From the NCBI GenBank assembly GCA_021613375.1, contig CM038708.1:34713059-34777058 (forward strand): a stretch of 64,000 nucleotides of DNA, written 5' to 3'. Of the stretch, positions 11,634 to 41,447 are shown piece after piece. A program made the translations under genes and the position numbers. Source of the DNA: Megaleporinus macrocephalus (lineage: Eukaryota; Chordata; Actinopteri; Characiformes; Anostomidae). The notes under the pieces were generated by a model. The model was not told where the DNA came from, did not search any database, and saw only the letters and a program-made list of their open reading frames with translations. The first letter of the stretch is position 1; each line of letters begins with the position of its first letter.

Positions 11634-12189
11634 CTACACCACAAGACTGCTAGCAGGAAACGAAGTGTGCCAGTGATAGCCTCTAAAATCAGATATCAGA
11701 TGAAGAACGGAGATGTTTTCCCAAAATGAGCTTGTAAAGAGGAAGAACAGCTGAGGAGATTACATAAGTCTCCCAAACAGACACCTGCGAGCGTTCAAAT
11801 CCTCCCCTGGTCTTTAATTCTGTGTTCTCATGGATTCAGAACCACAGATGGCTTGATTATTGCAGGTTTATTGCTTTGGGTCAAAGAATGTGTTTTTCAA
11901 AGTTTACAAACAGTTAAACCAGGATCTCTTTACAGAAGAGGTCAGAATCTGTCAAAGCAGATGAATCCATCGCAGGTTATAAGATTGGCTAACTACAGCA
12001 AAACATGCCTTCATATGGAAAGAGATGTCCTTTGGGCCTTAGAAGCTCTTTATATCTACAGACAAACTTTTTTATACCAAGTTAACGATCACACAGTTAA
12101 GCCCCTCATACGTTACTTGTGTCATATGTCCGTTTCTTATTTGTCTACAAGTGTAAATTATTATTAGAGTGTATATTCTTCTTCTGCTA

Positions 12190-12246
12190 CTGTAAAAACT
12201 GCAATTTCCCCCTGGGATCAATAAAGTATTTCTGATTCTGATTCTG
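12190..12246 (+). mobile_element. LINE-type 3' tail
   Basis: The stretch caatttccccctgggatcaa, then taaagtatttctgattctga, is the kind of 3' end carried by many fish non-LTR retroelements, including a short tail repeat (attctg). Upstream sequence gives no reverse transcriptase, so this is a strongly 5'-truncated copy. Confidence 0.5.
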
Positions 12247-12885
12247 AAGTGTCCACATGAATTACATGCGTGACGGTGTTCTTGTGGAAAAGGCAATTCA
12301 TTAAGGAGAGTTATTTGTGTGCTTTAATCCTTTAGAGTAGACGATCGGCCTTCCGTTAAATCTTGAGCACATTTATTAAATTCATTTTGGTTCTGGATGG
12401 AAAATGAACTTACAGTGACAAAACAGTGGATATCAAAAAAAGTCTTGTTCTTAAGTAAAGCCAAAAATGAGACCTTTTTATTATTAATGTCACCCGGCTA
12501 CCAACAAACTCCAATAGAAAAATAATTAGATAATTACTAGAAAATACAATAAAAACATACAATATCTTGTTTTACTTGTAGAGTTAGAGAAAACAAATTA
12601 CATTCGAATTATGTTAAAGCAGCTGACACCTGCCATCAAAGAAAGTCATTCTGATTAACACTAAATAAAATAGACGTTTCTGTTGTTTCCACCCCTCAGG
12701 AGATGACAAAGCTCTACAGAATTTTACAGTTAGGTGATACTGAGCAGAAGAATGCTGTATAATGTGGCACCGCAAGGACACTGGAATAATAATCCTCAGG
12801 CTCAGCAAAAACCCTTAAATGCAGTTTTTATCTGATGAGAAAGAGGCTGACATATTTGGTCAAACAAAAGATTTGTTTGATGTAA

Positions 12886-12915
12886 GATAAGATAATACTT
12901 TATTAGTCCCACAGT
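12886..12915 (-). mobile_element. LINE-type 3' tail, interrupted by a hAT-like MITE
   Basis: On the minus strand, actgtgggactaataaagta followed by ttatcttatc is another tail of the same kind as 12190-12246. Its body resumes at 13568 (cccacagtggacag), because a MITE has inserted into it. Confidence 0.5.
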
Positions 12916-13567
12916 CAGAGGTGTCAAGTAACGAAGTACAAATACTTCATTACCTTACTTAAGTAGAAATTTTGGTTATTTATTTTCAGATGACTTTTTA
13001 CTTCTACTCCTTACATTTACACTCCATTATCAGTACTTTCTACTCCTTACATTTTAAACATAGCCTCGTTACTCCTATTTCATTCCAGCTTTTTTACATT
13101 CACATACATTTACATTCTAATAAAGTTTATTGATAACATGCCTTTGTAGTTTGACTTTTTGCACCATTACAATACTTATAGACGACTAGTCATCATATCT
13201 TCTGCTCCATGAAACACATGTTAATGCTCAGTAGTACACAGATATGCTTCTTTAATGTATTTATATTGTACTAAACTACATTCATATTCAATGGGCGTAT
13301 ATGCTGCTGAAACAGGAAGCCTAGCACATCCCAAATTTATCAACATTAACATTTTAATGTAACATTATATTCTTTATGGCTTTTAGAAGAATGGGGTTTT
13401 TTGGTGAGGTGGGCTAGTGCACTATAGGCTCCTGTGGTGCGACCTAAGCTTTCGTCCTTAATGGCATTTTTTCCCTTACATTACTCTTTCTTTTCTTTAT
13501 ATTTTAAGTAGTTCTGAAAGCTATACTTCCACCTGAGTAATGAATGTGAACACTTTTGACACATTTG
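12916..13567. mobile_element. Non-autonomous hAT-like element with 8-bp target duplication
   Basis: The element starts cagaggtgtcaagtaacgaa and ends ttgacacatttg, giving imperfect terminal inverted repeats (cagaggtgtcaa against caaatgtgtcaa). It is bounded by exact 8-bp copies of cccacagt at 12908-12915 and 13568-13575, as expected for hAT transposition. The subterminal sequence (acgaagtacaaatacttc, then aagtagaaatttt) is one I recall as abundant in fish genomes. At 652 bp with no transposase frame, it is a MITE. Confidence 0.8.
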
Positions 13568-13689
13568 CCCACAGTGGACAGCATCAAAGGAAAAGCAAGG
13601 CATGCATTCCAGTAAAAAACAGTACAGTATATAACAATATAAATAATAAAAGTCAGTATATGTAACTGCTCAATTAAAGAACATCATAC

Positions 13690-13965
13690 CTTTGTGTGAA
13701 GCATGGTGGTGGTGGCATGGGCTGCTTCTCTTCAGTTGGGACTGGGGCTCTGTTCAAGGTAGAATTTATAATGACTGGACCAAAACGTGGACACATTTTG
13801 ACACAAAATATGTCGTTAGAAAGTTGAAGAGTAATTTCTCCTCCCAACATGCTAATGACCCAAAGCCCACATCAGTCAATCAAGTCAACCAGTGAATATG
13901 GTTTAAAACTGAAGATCAAGGTCTTTGAACAGCCCAGACTGATTTACTGCTGGTACAAATGCAAA
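13690..13965 (+). pseudogene. Decayed Tc1/mariner-like transposase fragment
   Basis: The stretch resembles the C-terminal half of a Tc1-type transposase gene. A frame reads a garbled 'GGGGMGCFS'-like part (tggtggtggtggcatgggct) and then HANDPK, near the usual QDNDPKH motif. Frames are interrupted and no intact DDE triad is present. No terminal repeats were located. Confidence 0.5.
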
Positions 13966-13967
13966 GT

Positions 13968-16363
13968 GGGTCAATAAACATTCATTGTGAGGTATGTGCT
14001 TATACAACCATGGTGTAGCCGTTTTTCAATTCAGTATAATTCAATATAAAACAATATTTTTTTTACTTGAATTGTTAACATGCTCTATCTTAATATCTGG
14101 CTTTATATCACAAAAACCTGCAATTTCAAAAAGGCTGTGTACATTCGTTTATATTCACTGTGTCTGAAAGTCACTTAAGGCTGCACTACACTAGACTGTA
14201 TCTAGACTGTATTTGCTGAGGGAGGGGACATGCTTTATATTGGTTTAAATGGGTGTAAACTGCAAAGTTGATATAATAGTGCAAGAGTGTTTATCCCTGT
14301 AATACAAAATATTTTTTTCTTAATTTGCTATCGACATTTAATTACTGGATTAGCAGTTTATGCTATTTCTAGTCCTACTGGTGCAACTGGCTTTATCCTT
14401 CCAAGACAATGTATTCACCATTTTACAATGAACTGTCTTTGTGATATTAGGAGTTTAGTCTATCAATACTTGAGTCAAAGCAATTATAGTCTAAAACACC
14501 ATCCATCGTATGTTTCTTCTGCCTCATTCTAATTTTGTCCAGCATGACAACGTGACAAGTAAAAATATGAATAAGGCATGAAGTCTGAACTAGAGATGGG
14601 CAATATGATTTCATTTGATCAATATTGTGATGAATACACATTTCTAATCAGACTGTGGAAATAGCCAGTACTTAAAGACCATTGACTACGGGTTTCATTC
14701 CAACCTCAGCGTCATTAGACCTGTTTAACTGGATTCACATAAAAATCTTTATATTCTTTTTATATGCGGCATTTTAGTTTCTGTCTTGTCTGTCCTCAAC
14801 TTCTTAGAACGAAATATTACAATGCTGATAGTGTATCGTGAAATTATATATAGCAGCCTATAAATTCTGACAAACACATGTCTTTTCATCAGGTTTAGTG
14901 AAAGCACTACATTCCCGGAATGCCAGACTGTGGCTTTAGTAAGGAAGTACAGCCAGGGATGCATTACTGGCCAAGCCAGTGGGGTCAGTGCCCAGAAGCC
15001 TCAGACCATAGGGGCCTCAAATACCTGGAGCAATGCAGAAATAAGTAACACATGAACGAATAGCCATGGAATATGTTTAAAGGACTAAACAAATAAAGTA
15101 AAAACATATTTTCATAGATTTTGCTGCTGTCATTCCAATGGCATGTTTTTATGCTTTAATTATATGTGTAATAATATTTTTGGAATATATTTGGTTTTGC
15201 TTAAAGAAAAAATCTGGATTGAAGTCAAACACAAATGCTCAAACTGTGGCAACGTAGTCACAATAGAGTACTAAGCATTAAGTAATAATAAGACTCATTT
15301 AGATAAAAGAAAATAACTGATTTAATTGCTGATGAAGACTTAAATGCTCATTTAATTTTTTTAGGTTATTTATTTATTGGAACGTTTCAAGCGTGGTGGG
15401 ATCTCCTAAGAGACCAATGCCCGGGGCCCTGAGCATAGGCAAAACCAAACCATGTCTTGGCCATTAAAACACTTTCCCATCTTTTTACCAAATGGAAAAA
15501 CAAGCCAATATGAATTTACATGTTTATTCAATGGTTTTCCCACAAATGAAATGCTACAATAGTGAGTCAGATAGCAAAACACATACAATCTGTAGAAGCG
15601 TGGAAGAAGAAGTTGCGTCTTTGAAGGCCTTTTTTGCATGTTTGAATGGACATTTACAATCATTTTATGCCCACAAACCAGGACCTCAAACCATCACACA
15701 TGGTAGCTTCTGAATAATAGCTGTCTCGTAGAGGCAGAGCGGAAGACAGAGGGAGAGAGACATAACCCATTTTCCCCTGTGCAGTCAGCAGACACTGATG
15801 AATTGGCTGCATGTCCAGGGCATTTTCCAAAGTGGAATCCAGATCTACCTACCGTACTTCAAAACCAAGACGCTGATGCTGTTATGCTAATAATGGCCAA
15901 GCTAGTGTCCTTCCACTGAAAGCATTTTGAATGAAAATAAATGTAGTGGATTCTTTTTCTCGGTCCTGCGACAAGTAAAGAAGAAAAAAACCTCATCAGT
16001 ACTAACACATTACCAGAAAAGGGGGAGTGGAGGCGCTAATTGGACTGAATTTGACTGGCAACAAAAGGCCCGGCCAGAAAATTCCAGCCCTGGTTTTACA
16101 GGGCCTGCATTGTTGCTGCCGCGTTTGTTCTCTAGTGCTGTGTTAACAGTTATCTTTTCTCTGTCGGCCTCTCCCCGCCCTTCTACACAGTGCGGGAAAG
16201 ACTGTCCGGCACGAATGAGTACAGCGCCGTGCAGCCGCTGCTCCCTGTTTTCCCAGCCTGCATGGCACTCTCTCTGTGGAATCTATATGTGGTGTAGCAG
16301 GAATCCCTTGACCACGTTCCTCAATACAATGAGCCCCTGCAACAGCAGTGAGAGGAGCAAGGC
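13968..16363. other. Intergenic DNA upstream of rnf182
   Basis: I see no coding match. A pyrimidine-rich stretch ending tttacag at about 16101 could be the acceptor of a 5' UTR exon leading to the rnf182 ATG, but no upstream noncoding exon was identified. Confidence 0.3.
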
Positions 16364-17116
16364 ATGATGGGTCAGCTTCCGGAGGACGTCTTGGACAGCT
16401 TTGGAGCCGAGGAGCTGGAGTGTAAGATCTGCTACTGCCCTTACAACCTTTCTGGAAGACGACCTAAGGTGCTCGAGTGCTGCCACCGCTTGTGCGCCAA
16501 GTGCCTGGCCAAAATCGTCGACCTAGGAGATTCGCCCCCCAGCACAGTGGTCTGTCCTTTCTGCCGCTATGTCACCGCACTCCCCAGAGAGGCCGTGGCC
16601 AGCCTGCCGGACGATTACAACCTGGTGTCAGCCTTATCCATTCGCACCCGGCATCATCCAAACCTGCGCGAGAACCACCAGGGTGAGATTCTGCTGAGCC
16701 CGAGGCGCTTGAGCTCTCTGGTGGGTCACTCTGCATCAGCCTCGCCCTCATCTATACGCTCCAACTACGTGGTCATCACCATCGTGCAGCCCCCACAGGA
16801 GTCTGTGGCAGTCACTGGAGGGGCTGGAAGAAATCACCGCTCATCAAGTCTGGACTCCATGGCTTCGGTCACTCGGCGGTGGACGGTGTGGAACTGCACG
16901 GTCTTGCTTTGCCAGACTTCAGCCCGGGCCCTGCTGTGGCTCCTCGGGCTTTTGTACTTCAGCTCCCTGCCGCTGGGCGTTTACCTGCTCATCATGCAGA
17001 AGACCACGGCGGGCGTGCTGCTGGTCAGCCTGGTGCCCGTCAGTCTGCTAGTGATCATGGCATACGGGCTCTGCCAGTGTTTGTGCCACGAGTTCTGGAA
17101 CTGCGTGCCGCCTTAA
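16364..17116 (+). CDS. rnf182: rnf182 E3 ubiquitin ligase
   Basis: This single-exon frame of 250 codons encodes RING finger protein 182, a membrane-anchored E3 ubiquitin ligase reported to act on the V-ATPase subunit ATP6V0C and on NF-kB p65. A C3HC4 RING lies at about residues 20-67: C20, C23, C39, H41, C44, C47, C64 and C67, with the family hallmark PKVLECCHR. Two hydrophobic helices near residues 189-211 and 217-241 form a C-terminal hairpin, with GLLYFSSLPLG and CQCLCHEF nearly as in human. Human RNF182 is 247 aa, so the length fits. Two tandem ATGs (16364 and 16367) are possible starts; the second gives a better +4 G. The coding region is unspliced, as in mammals. RANBP9 is its near neighbour in human too. 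Confidence 0.95.
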   Translation: MMGQLPEDVLDSFGAEELECKICYCPYNLSGRRPKVLECCHRLCAKCLAKIVDLGDSPPSTVVCPFCRYVTALPREAVASLPDDYNLVSALSIRTRHHPNLRENHQGEILLSPRRLSSLVGHSASASPSSIRSNYVVITIVQPPQESVAVTGGAGRNHRSSSLDSMASVTRRWTVWNCTVLLCQTSARALLWLLGLLYFSSLPLGVYLLIMQKTTAGVLLVSLVPVSLLVIMAYGLCQCLCHEFWNCVPP

Positions 17117-17914
17117 CAACCAAAGGGAGGAGGGCCGTGTGCCCAAACGTTACGTGATCGGGGTGATTTGACCGCAGTCTGGGTTTGTCCGAGGTCTGAC
17201 AGGTTTGTGGAAAGTTATGGACACTTTCACGGTTCTTTCTGGGAAGCATGTACATAAATGACTGAGAAGAAAAGCAATACATTTAATTTTTTAAAATATA
17301 AACAAATCTATGAAACGACATATTTTGATTGCATTGCTTGCAACTGCGATATGTCCTGGTTCTTGCACACCAGTGAGCCCTTGATTTAGCATGGTTAACA
17401 ATCTGCCTGCATTATTTTGACCAAAATTGGTGCCTTTGTTCATGTAAACGCCCACAAAAACTCTTCTGGAACTTCTGGGACAGGACTGGTCAGGAAACTC
17501 CCAGCTCTGGTGATTTTTTTAGTGCCTGGCAAAGACCAGTATTGCAATAACAATTAACAAATCATATACTGTGCGATCCTAATTATTACAGTGCCTAATT
17601 ACAGCAGAACCGCTTTGTTTTCATTTCATTTGTTCTCTTGCTGAAACAGAACTTATAACCGAGCCACCAAATATAAAAGCAAGAATGTCTGTGTGTTTTA
17701 GTTTTCCTGTTTTTTCTTTACTGCCATGATGTATGAATATATGGCAATGTAAAACATTTAACCAGTGAGTGTACTATATGCACACAAAAACAAAGAGTCT
17801 GTGACTCATCGGTATCAATGAGGAAGGGACATCATACGCTGATCAGTATTTCTCCTTTTTTACTTACCTACCAGGTGTATGACCAGTAAACATACTATGC
17901 ATTGTTTTTTTCTC

Positions 17915-17934
17915 AATAAATACCAATAAATAAA
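17915..17934 (+). terminator. rnf182 polyadenylation signals
   Basis: Three overlapping or adjacent AATAAA hexamers (17915, 17925, 17929) lie about 0.8 kb after the stop codon. They are the most likely end of the rnf182 3' UTR, which would span 17117 to about 17955. A further AATAAA is at about 18257. Confidence 0.5.
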
Positions 17935-18326
17935 GCATTTATTGTAAATGTATTGTTTTAATCTTATTTTAAAAACATTTTAAGAAAAAATTATATGGAC
18001 ACAATGATATGTCATAAAAAGGGCACTCCACCTCGATCTGAATATCATCCAGACTTCAGTTATGGTGAAGACTTTTCCACCTTTGACTTGAGAAAAAGAT
18101 TTTTATAACTTGCCTTATAGTTTATTGAGTGTTGATTGTAAAAACATAAATAGCATGCAAATTATGCCACCACTTGTTCTCAAAACATGTGAAGAGTGAC
18201 TGCACTTTTTAAAAATACCTGGTTTGGTCAAATGTCGTAATAGTTTTGTTTTCTATAATAAAATGTCTAAAAGAATTAAAACAAGTGGAAGCTAGATGAA
18301 GACGAAAATAAATGCTACATAGAATT

Positions 18327-18755
18327 CTCACCCACCAGCCATTTCATTAGGTACACCTCCTTGTATCTACACTCACTGTCCAAGTTATTAGCTTTGTTAG
18401 CCACCAGGACCCCCACAGGCCCACCACAGAGCAGGTATTATGTAGGTAAAGCCAGAGATGACAGCTCATCTCTTGCTGCACAGTTTGTGTTGGTCATCCT
18501 CTAGTCATTCATCAGTGGTCACAGGGCACTGTTGTCTGGATAGTTTTGGTTGGTGGACTGTTCTCAGTCCAGCAGTGACACTGAGGTGTTTAAACACTCC
18601 AGCAGCACTGCTGTGTCTGATCTACTCACACCAACACAACACTCACTAACACACCACCACGTTAGTGTCACTGCAGTGCTGAGAATAATTTGCTGCCTAA
18701 ATAATATCTGCTCTGTGGTGGTCCTGTGGGGGTCCTGACCAATAAACAACAGTCT
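18327..18755. mobile_element. Tc1-type-end MITE sharing the fold-back arm
   Basis: It begins cagccatttcattaggtaca, a terminal-repeat type I recall from a common fish Tc1-like family (ccactttattaggtacacct). It contains the arm sequence of the element at 9845-10432 (cagcagcactgctgtgtctg and cagtgctgagaat). No transposase frame is present. Confidence 0.6.
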
Positions 18756-19094
18756 GTAATTGTGCTCATATATATGAAATGGAGTAGCCTCCCAAAAACT
18801 GAAAATGAGTTTCATACCTGACACAGAGAAATAGTCATTAGTGACGGCACCTTGCAAAGTAATGCACTATTGTTATCATACTGTATATTCTTCTTCTTCC
18901 TCTTATTAGTTTTATTATTATTAGTGCTTATTTTCTGCCAGATTTTGGCCGCAAGTTCATTGCAGTTTTCAAAATATCAACAACGTTCCAACTCCTGAAT
19001 GCACGGTATAATCAGTGTTTTGATTGGATATACAGTTTAATGAGTGAAAGAACTGTGTGGGTGAAAAAGTCACACTAATGTAACAACATCAGCA

Positions 19095-19290
19095 ACATGT
19101 GGCACACCACAGCATGAAATTCTATAGCAACCACCCAGCAACACCCTAGCAACCATTTGGTACAACACAAGAACCACCCAGCAATCACTTAGTAACACCT
19201 TAACAACCACCTGGAATACTTTAGGAACCACCCAAATACTAGATGACCATTAAGCAAAACCATAGCAACCACATGGAAACTGTTTAAACT
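19095..19290. repeat. Degenerate 'ccacc-tagcaacac' minisatellite
   Basis: Several imperfect tandem units built on ccacccagcaacaccctagcaa follow one another. It lies in the rnf182-ranbp9 intergenic region. Confidence 0.65.
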
Positions 19291-22050
19291 ACTAATCTCT
19301 TCTTCACTTTTACAGTTAATGTTGTTAATTATTATCATCTACACAATCTGGTTTCCAAAAGCATTTTAGTGTCGAGATTATCTTAACTTGTGGAGAAAGT
19401 GTTCAGAGTGATGCTTACTCTACCATCAGCATCAGCTTTGTGCTAAGATGCTTTAGAGTGGTCCGTCCTGATTGGCTAAGAAGCTCTACCTGTGCTGATA
19501 TTTCTGATAAACACATTAGATCATTTATAAGATGATAGTGCACCTGCCGTGTGTTTAGGGAGATATGAAGATAAATGGTGCAATGGTGCAAAAGGCTATA
19601 ACTCTTTTAGTATTTGTCTTCTCTGCTTTACTTTTGTTATTTTAGCTGAAATGTGTATAAAAGTAATAGAACACTATAAATACAACTGGGCTCATAATTG
19701 TGATGTACTACTGACAGTGATTATTCATGATGGTAACTTCCCTCTTGTGTTCTATTGCTTAATTTTATAAGTCAGTGTTTGTGGTCAAACATGGTCAGGC
19801 ATTTGCATCTTTTTAGAGACCAGATGTTCACAGGACGATAGGAAAATATTAAAAATGCTGTTGTGAGGCCTTTTGGTTGCTCACCATGTAAACATTTTCT
19901 TTATGTGTTTATTTTATCCAGACATGGTAAAAGAGCCACCGTGTTCAGAGATTGCTTCAGAAGTAAAAGGACAGTACTACACTGATACAATAAAGACCTC
20001 ACAAAGACACTAACACAATCCTGGGTGCCAGTGTGCACGTGTTACACTGCATCTACCAGGTTTTGCAGTGTTCTGGAAAAATGTTACCACTGCATATAAG
20101 AAACTAATTAACTGGTAATCACATAATTGGATTTCTTGTTCATTTCAACCGATGTTATTTTTATTAATCAGCAACAGACAGTACATAATAGTGGCTGGAT
20201 AATATGACGAGGCTTCTGCTCTTGGCCAGAGCCAACACTAGTTGCATATCTACTAGTTTTTCTGAGGATATCATCAGTTACTTAAAGAACATGGACAAAC
20301 TGTATGATTTATCAAAGGTGCCAAAGAATGCATTTAATCAGCATATTAAACTGTTCTCTGGTGTCTACACAGAGCATATGTGACTTTGGTTGTGTTAAAA
20401 AATGCTATAATACACGGTTTTACAAGCCAGACCATAATTTGGCCCTAGAATAAAATGAGCTGTTATCCTTTTTGGTGAGCCCATGAATAATTTACTGAGC
20501 TCTGCTCTGACTGGCTGTTTTACAGTGAGGCACCACGATGATTACAGAGAAGCAACATGTCTGTTCAAGACTGTTCAATAAGCTTGTTAAAGATGTGGGC
20601 ACTGAAGTCTGCTTCCTATTCGCAGCTTGTTTTGTGAGTTTTCTGTTACACCTGAAAGGGTGCAAGCTGTAGCATTTAAGGTGGAACAGAATATTTGATG
20701 TCAAAGCTGCTTCAGCGTTGCTTAAATCTGAACATCAGCTACGCTCCATTGACAGTTTGGACACCTGGATAGGAACCAAAAGGTTCCCACATCGTCCTCA
20801 CAAACTGGAACAGTACTGGAACAGACTGTTATGTAACAGTTTAGGATTTTGGAACTGGCCCATGTTTCTGATCTGTTTTGTAAATGCAGGATTTGTATTT
20901 GAAAGACGGACCACCTGTTTGAGGTTCACAGTATGTCAGTTCTATGTGCTGAACTCTCCTAATAATGACAATGTAAATACAGTGTTCTGTTCTATGGCAC
21001 TGGTATAACTTAAGAAAGCATAGTTAGTCCTTTTTTATTAGTGCAGTGCAGTTTGTGAAATACTTAGTAAAAATAACTGTTCTAAAAAGTTTTTGATGTT
21101 TTTTCCTGTTACCACCAGAACAGATCCATTTGCCCTGTTGGAGCGGTCAAGATGTGCTTGTAAACAAATACATGTGTACAAAGATATGATGAGTTATCAT
21201 GATTCAACTGGCCTTAACTTCCTTATTACCTGACTGACTTTTACCACATTTCTTTTGTTATAATCTTCAGACACACAGTAACCAAGATTGCACTGTGACT
21301 GTGCTGTCTAGAGCAGCACAACAAATATTCACTTACCTGACGTTATAACTGAGTTTAGTGCAGAGCTCTGGTAGAAACACAATTACACACAACAGCAGAT
21401 CCATAAATGTGGATTCTGTAACTTCTAATCTTCTTTCACATGCAGTAAACAATACGGTAAACCTTCCAAAACACTGAAACTGATTTCCTATTCGCCAACT
21501 TCTATCCTGCAAAGCAGGACTTTTCAGTAGCCAGAAAAACCTGCATTCGGGTGCTCAACGGAAGTTTGTTCGTAGATACACCCACCTTGTTCGTAGATAC
21601 ACCCACCACACGTAAAAGAAACCAGAGAATCTAGATCCTGCATTTTATCTGGCTGGGTTTAAAAAACACATATATATCTAATATGAACACATCAGGTATG
21701 TATTTCTGCTCATTCACTGCAATGTTAGTGGTTTCATGCATGTAAAAGATTAACGGTCGCTTTAACCATCACATCTTGTAAACTTGAGTATCATCTAGAA
21801 TCCCTAGCTTTACAGCTGTAAATATGACTTGGACAGCTCGATTTAAAAGATTTGTGACTGCACTCAAATGCAGCATAACTTAATCCCAAAGATGAAGAAA
21901 TCCCATAAGTAACAAGCCTTGTTCGCTAACGTCTTCAATTTATTCTTGAGTCTATATCAGTTTAGATTATGTTCTGACCTTCTGACCCTCTATCTCTGCT
22001 TTAAAAAATAACGTGAATCATATCGTTTTTCAAAAAAATTGAATCCTGGA
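19291..22050. other. Intergenic DNA between rnf182 and ranbp9
   Basis: No gene or exon was recognised. In human, MCUR1 lies between RANBP9 and RNF182, and I found no MCUR1-like exon here. The only clear structure is a 21-bp tandem duplication at 21566-21607. Confidence 0.35.
21566..21607. repeat. Exact 21-bp tandem duplication
   Basis: The unit ttgttcgtagatacacccac plus c occurs twice without a gap (21566-21586 and 21587-21607), about 1 kb upstream of the ranbp9 start codon. Confidence 0.85.
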
Positions 22051-22587
22051 ATACCGTGATAGTTCTGCCACATCGCCCACCGCCAGACCATAATATTACT
22101 GACAGGCTGCTCCTCTATCAACTCCTCCAGAAGTGTGACTGGACTCTGCGAGAGCCAATCAGAGGAGTGGATTTCTCACCAACAACAAACAAAAGATCGG
22201 GCTCAGACATCCACTGCGCTTTCTCCGTGTCTTGCTCCAAATAACACTCGTTTATTAGCCGCATGTCGTCCTAGACAGCTGGATCAAACTTTCTGGATTG
22301 GGTTTTGTCGCCTTCGTCGCATCGACATTCCGCCGTAACGGACCGAGGAGGCTCTTCGCTTCGCCAGTATCTGCCAGGGAGCTGTTCGCGTTGCTGCTAG
22401 CTCTCTCAGCTAGCGAGCTAGCGGACCGGATAGAGAAATAAAAAAAAGCAAAGAAAGCCTTAAAGCAGTTCGTGTCTTGCGGCGGCTGTCAGTAGACGCA
22501 GCTAATCTTTGGCTGCTGCTGCTGGAGAGCTGTCCAGCTAAGAGTAGCTGGTGAGCGGCGGGTATTGAAGGGAGGAATCCGATCGCG
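22050..22587 (+). promoter_or_regulatory. ranbp9 promoter and 5' UTR region
   Basis: The stretch before the ranbp9 ATG is richer in CpG than its surroundings and carries a CCAAT box in gagccaatcagagg (about 22153-22166). Repeated GCTAGC-type palindromes at 22396-22430 would fall in the 5' leader. No TATA box was seen, as usual for CpG-island promoters. The transcription start cannot be fixed from sequence. Confidence 0.45.
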
Positions 22588-40261
<17,674 letters not shown>

Positions 40262-41043
40262 CCCCCGGAGAAGCGGACCCCCTTTAAACAGCCGTGCAGC
40301 GAACATGGCCTGCGTCATCCCAACTCAGCCCACTGAACACTGGGCATGCCCTGAACCATGGCCTGGAGCACTGAGCCTCCACACAAGCCAGACCAAACCC
40401 ATCCCATAATGTTGGCTACTCTCTAAGAGACTGGATCCTCTTCGCCCAGGCCTGCCAAGCCTAAAGACACATTAGGAGGAAGGATCCCTCGAGCCACGCA
40501 GATTCCTGAACCATTATGCTCTTTTGCTTTGTTCCTTTTTAATTTTTTTTCCTTGGGGGGGAGGGGAGGGGTTGGGGAGGTTGTTTTTGGGTGGGTGGGT
40601 GTTGCAGGCTCTGATTGTTTGTTTCCTAGTTTACAAGGCATGAGGCAAATTATTCTGATTATAATTAATGTTATCATTAAACTTGCATATAAGATATATT
40701 TGTTCTTGATTGAAAGCTGGCTAAGTGAGCACGAAAGGACCCAGTACAGTAACACCCTGCTGTTTTTAAGGTGTCAGCTTGTGTACTTGTTACCATTAAA
40801 CTCCCCACCTTGTTTTTTGAAATGATTATATTAACATGCAGAGTAAAACATTTTAGTTACCTGAAGAGGAAGAAGAAAAAAAAAAAAAAAAGAAATGCCG
40901 TCTAACACTGCTGGACTCATCCTTAGTGGTGGTATTTAGTATAGAGAGTTAGTGTGAGCTATATATGAGTTTAAAGCCCTTTTTGTGCAAACGCGCCCAC
41001 CCTTTGCCAACTGCACAGCAGGTTTGATGCAACGTTTGGACAC

Positions 41044-41071
41044 TTTTTTTTTTTTTTTTTTTTTTTTTTTT
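41044..41071. repeat. Poly-T tract
   Basis: An uninterrupted run of about 28 T lies in the ranbp9 3' UTR or just beyond it. Confidence 0.9.
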
Positions 41072-41269
41072 GATTTGTATCTGTATTGATGTCGATGGCT
41101 CCTCTCATCAGCCCCAGTTTCATCAGTCCGTCTCTATGACTGTCCTCATTCAGACCAACTCACACTTGCACTGTACAATATGTCTCTCTGACAGATAGCT
41201 GGGCCTGCATCCATCAGTTACCCCAGAGCGAGAGCGCTGATATGGGTTCACTTCCCTTTGCCCTTAGCC

Positions 41270-41447
41270 CAGGGGAGTCCAACTCCGACCTGGAGAGCCA
41301 GGGACCTGCGCAGTTTAACAATTTCCCTGCTTAAGCTCACCTCGTTCAGCTCAGAAGTTAGTTATTATATTTAGTAGAGGTGTTCTGAGCATGTAAAATC
41401 ATGCTATGCTGGACTGAGCCCCTCTGGACCAGACGTGGACAGCCTGG
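41270..41447. mobile_element. Short fold-back MITE
   Basis: It starts ggggagtccaactccgacct and ends ctggaccagacgtggacagc, which are imperfect inverted versions of each other. The type (opening near 'cctggagagccagggacctg') is one I recall as common in fish. It would be transcribed if the distal ranbp9 poly(A) site is used. Confidence 0.55.
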
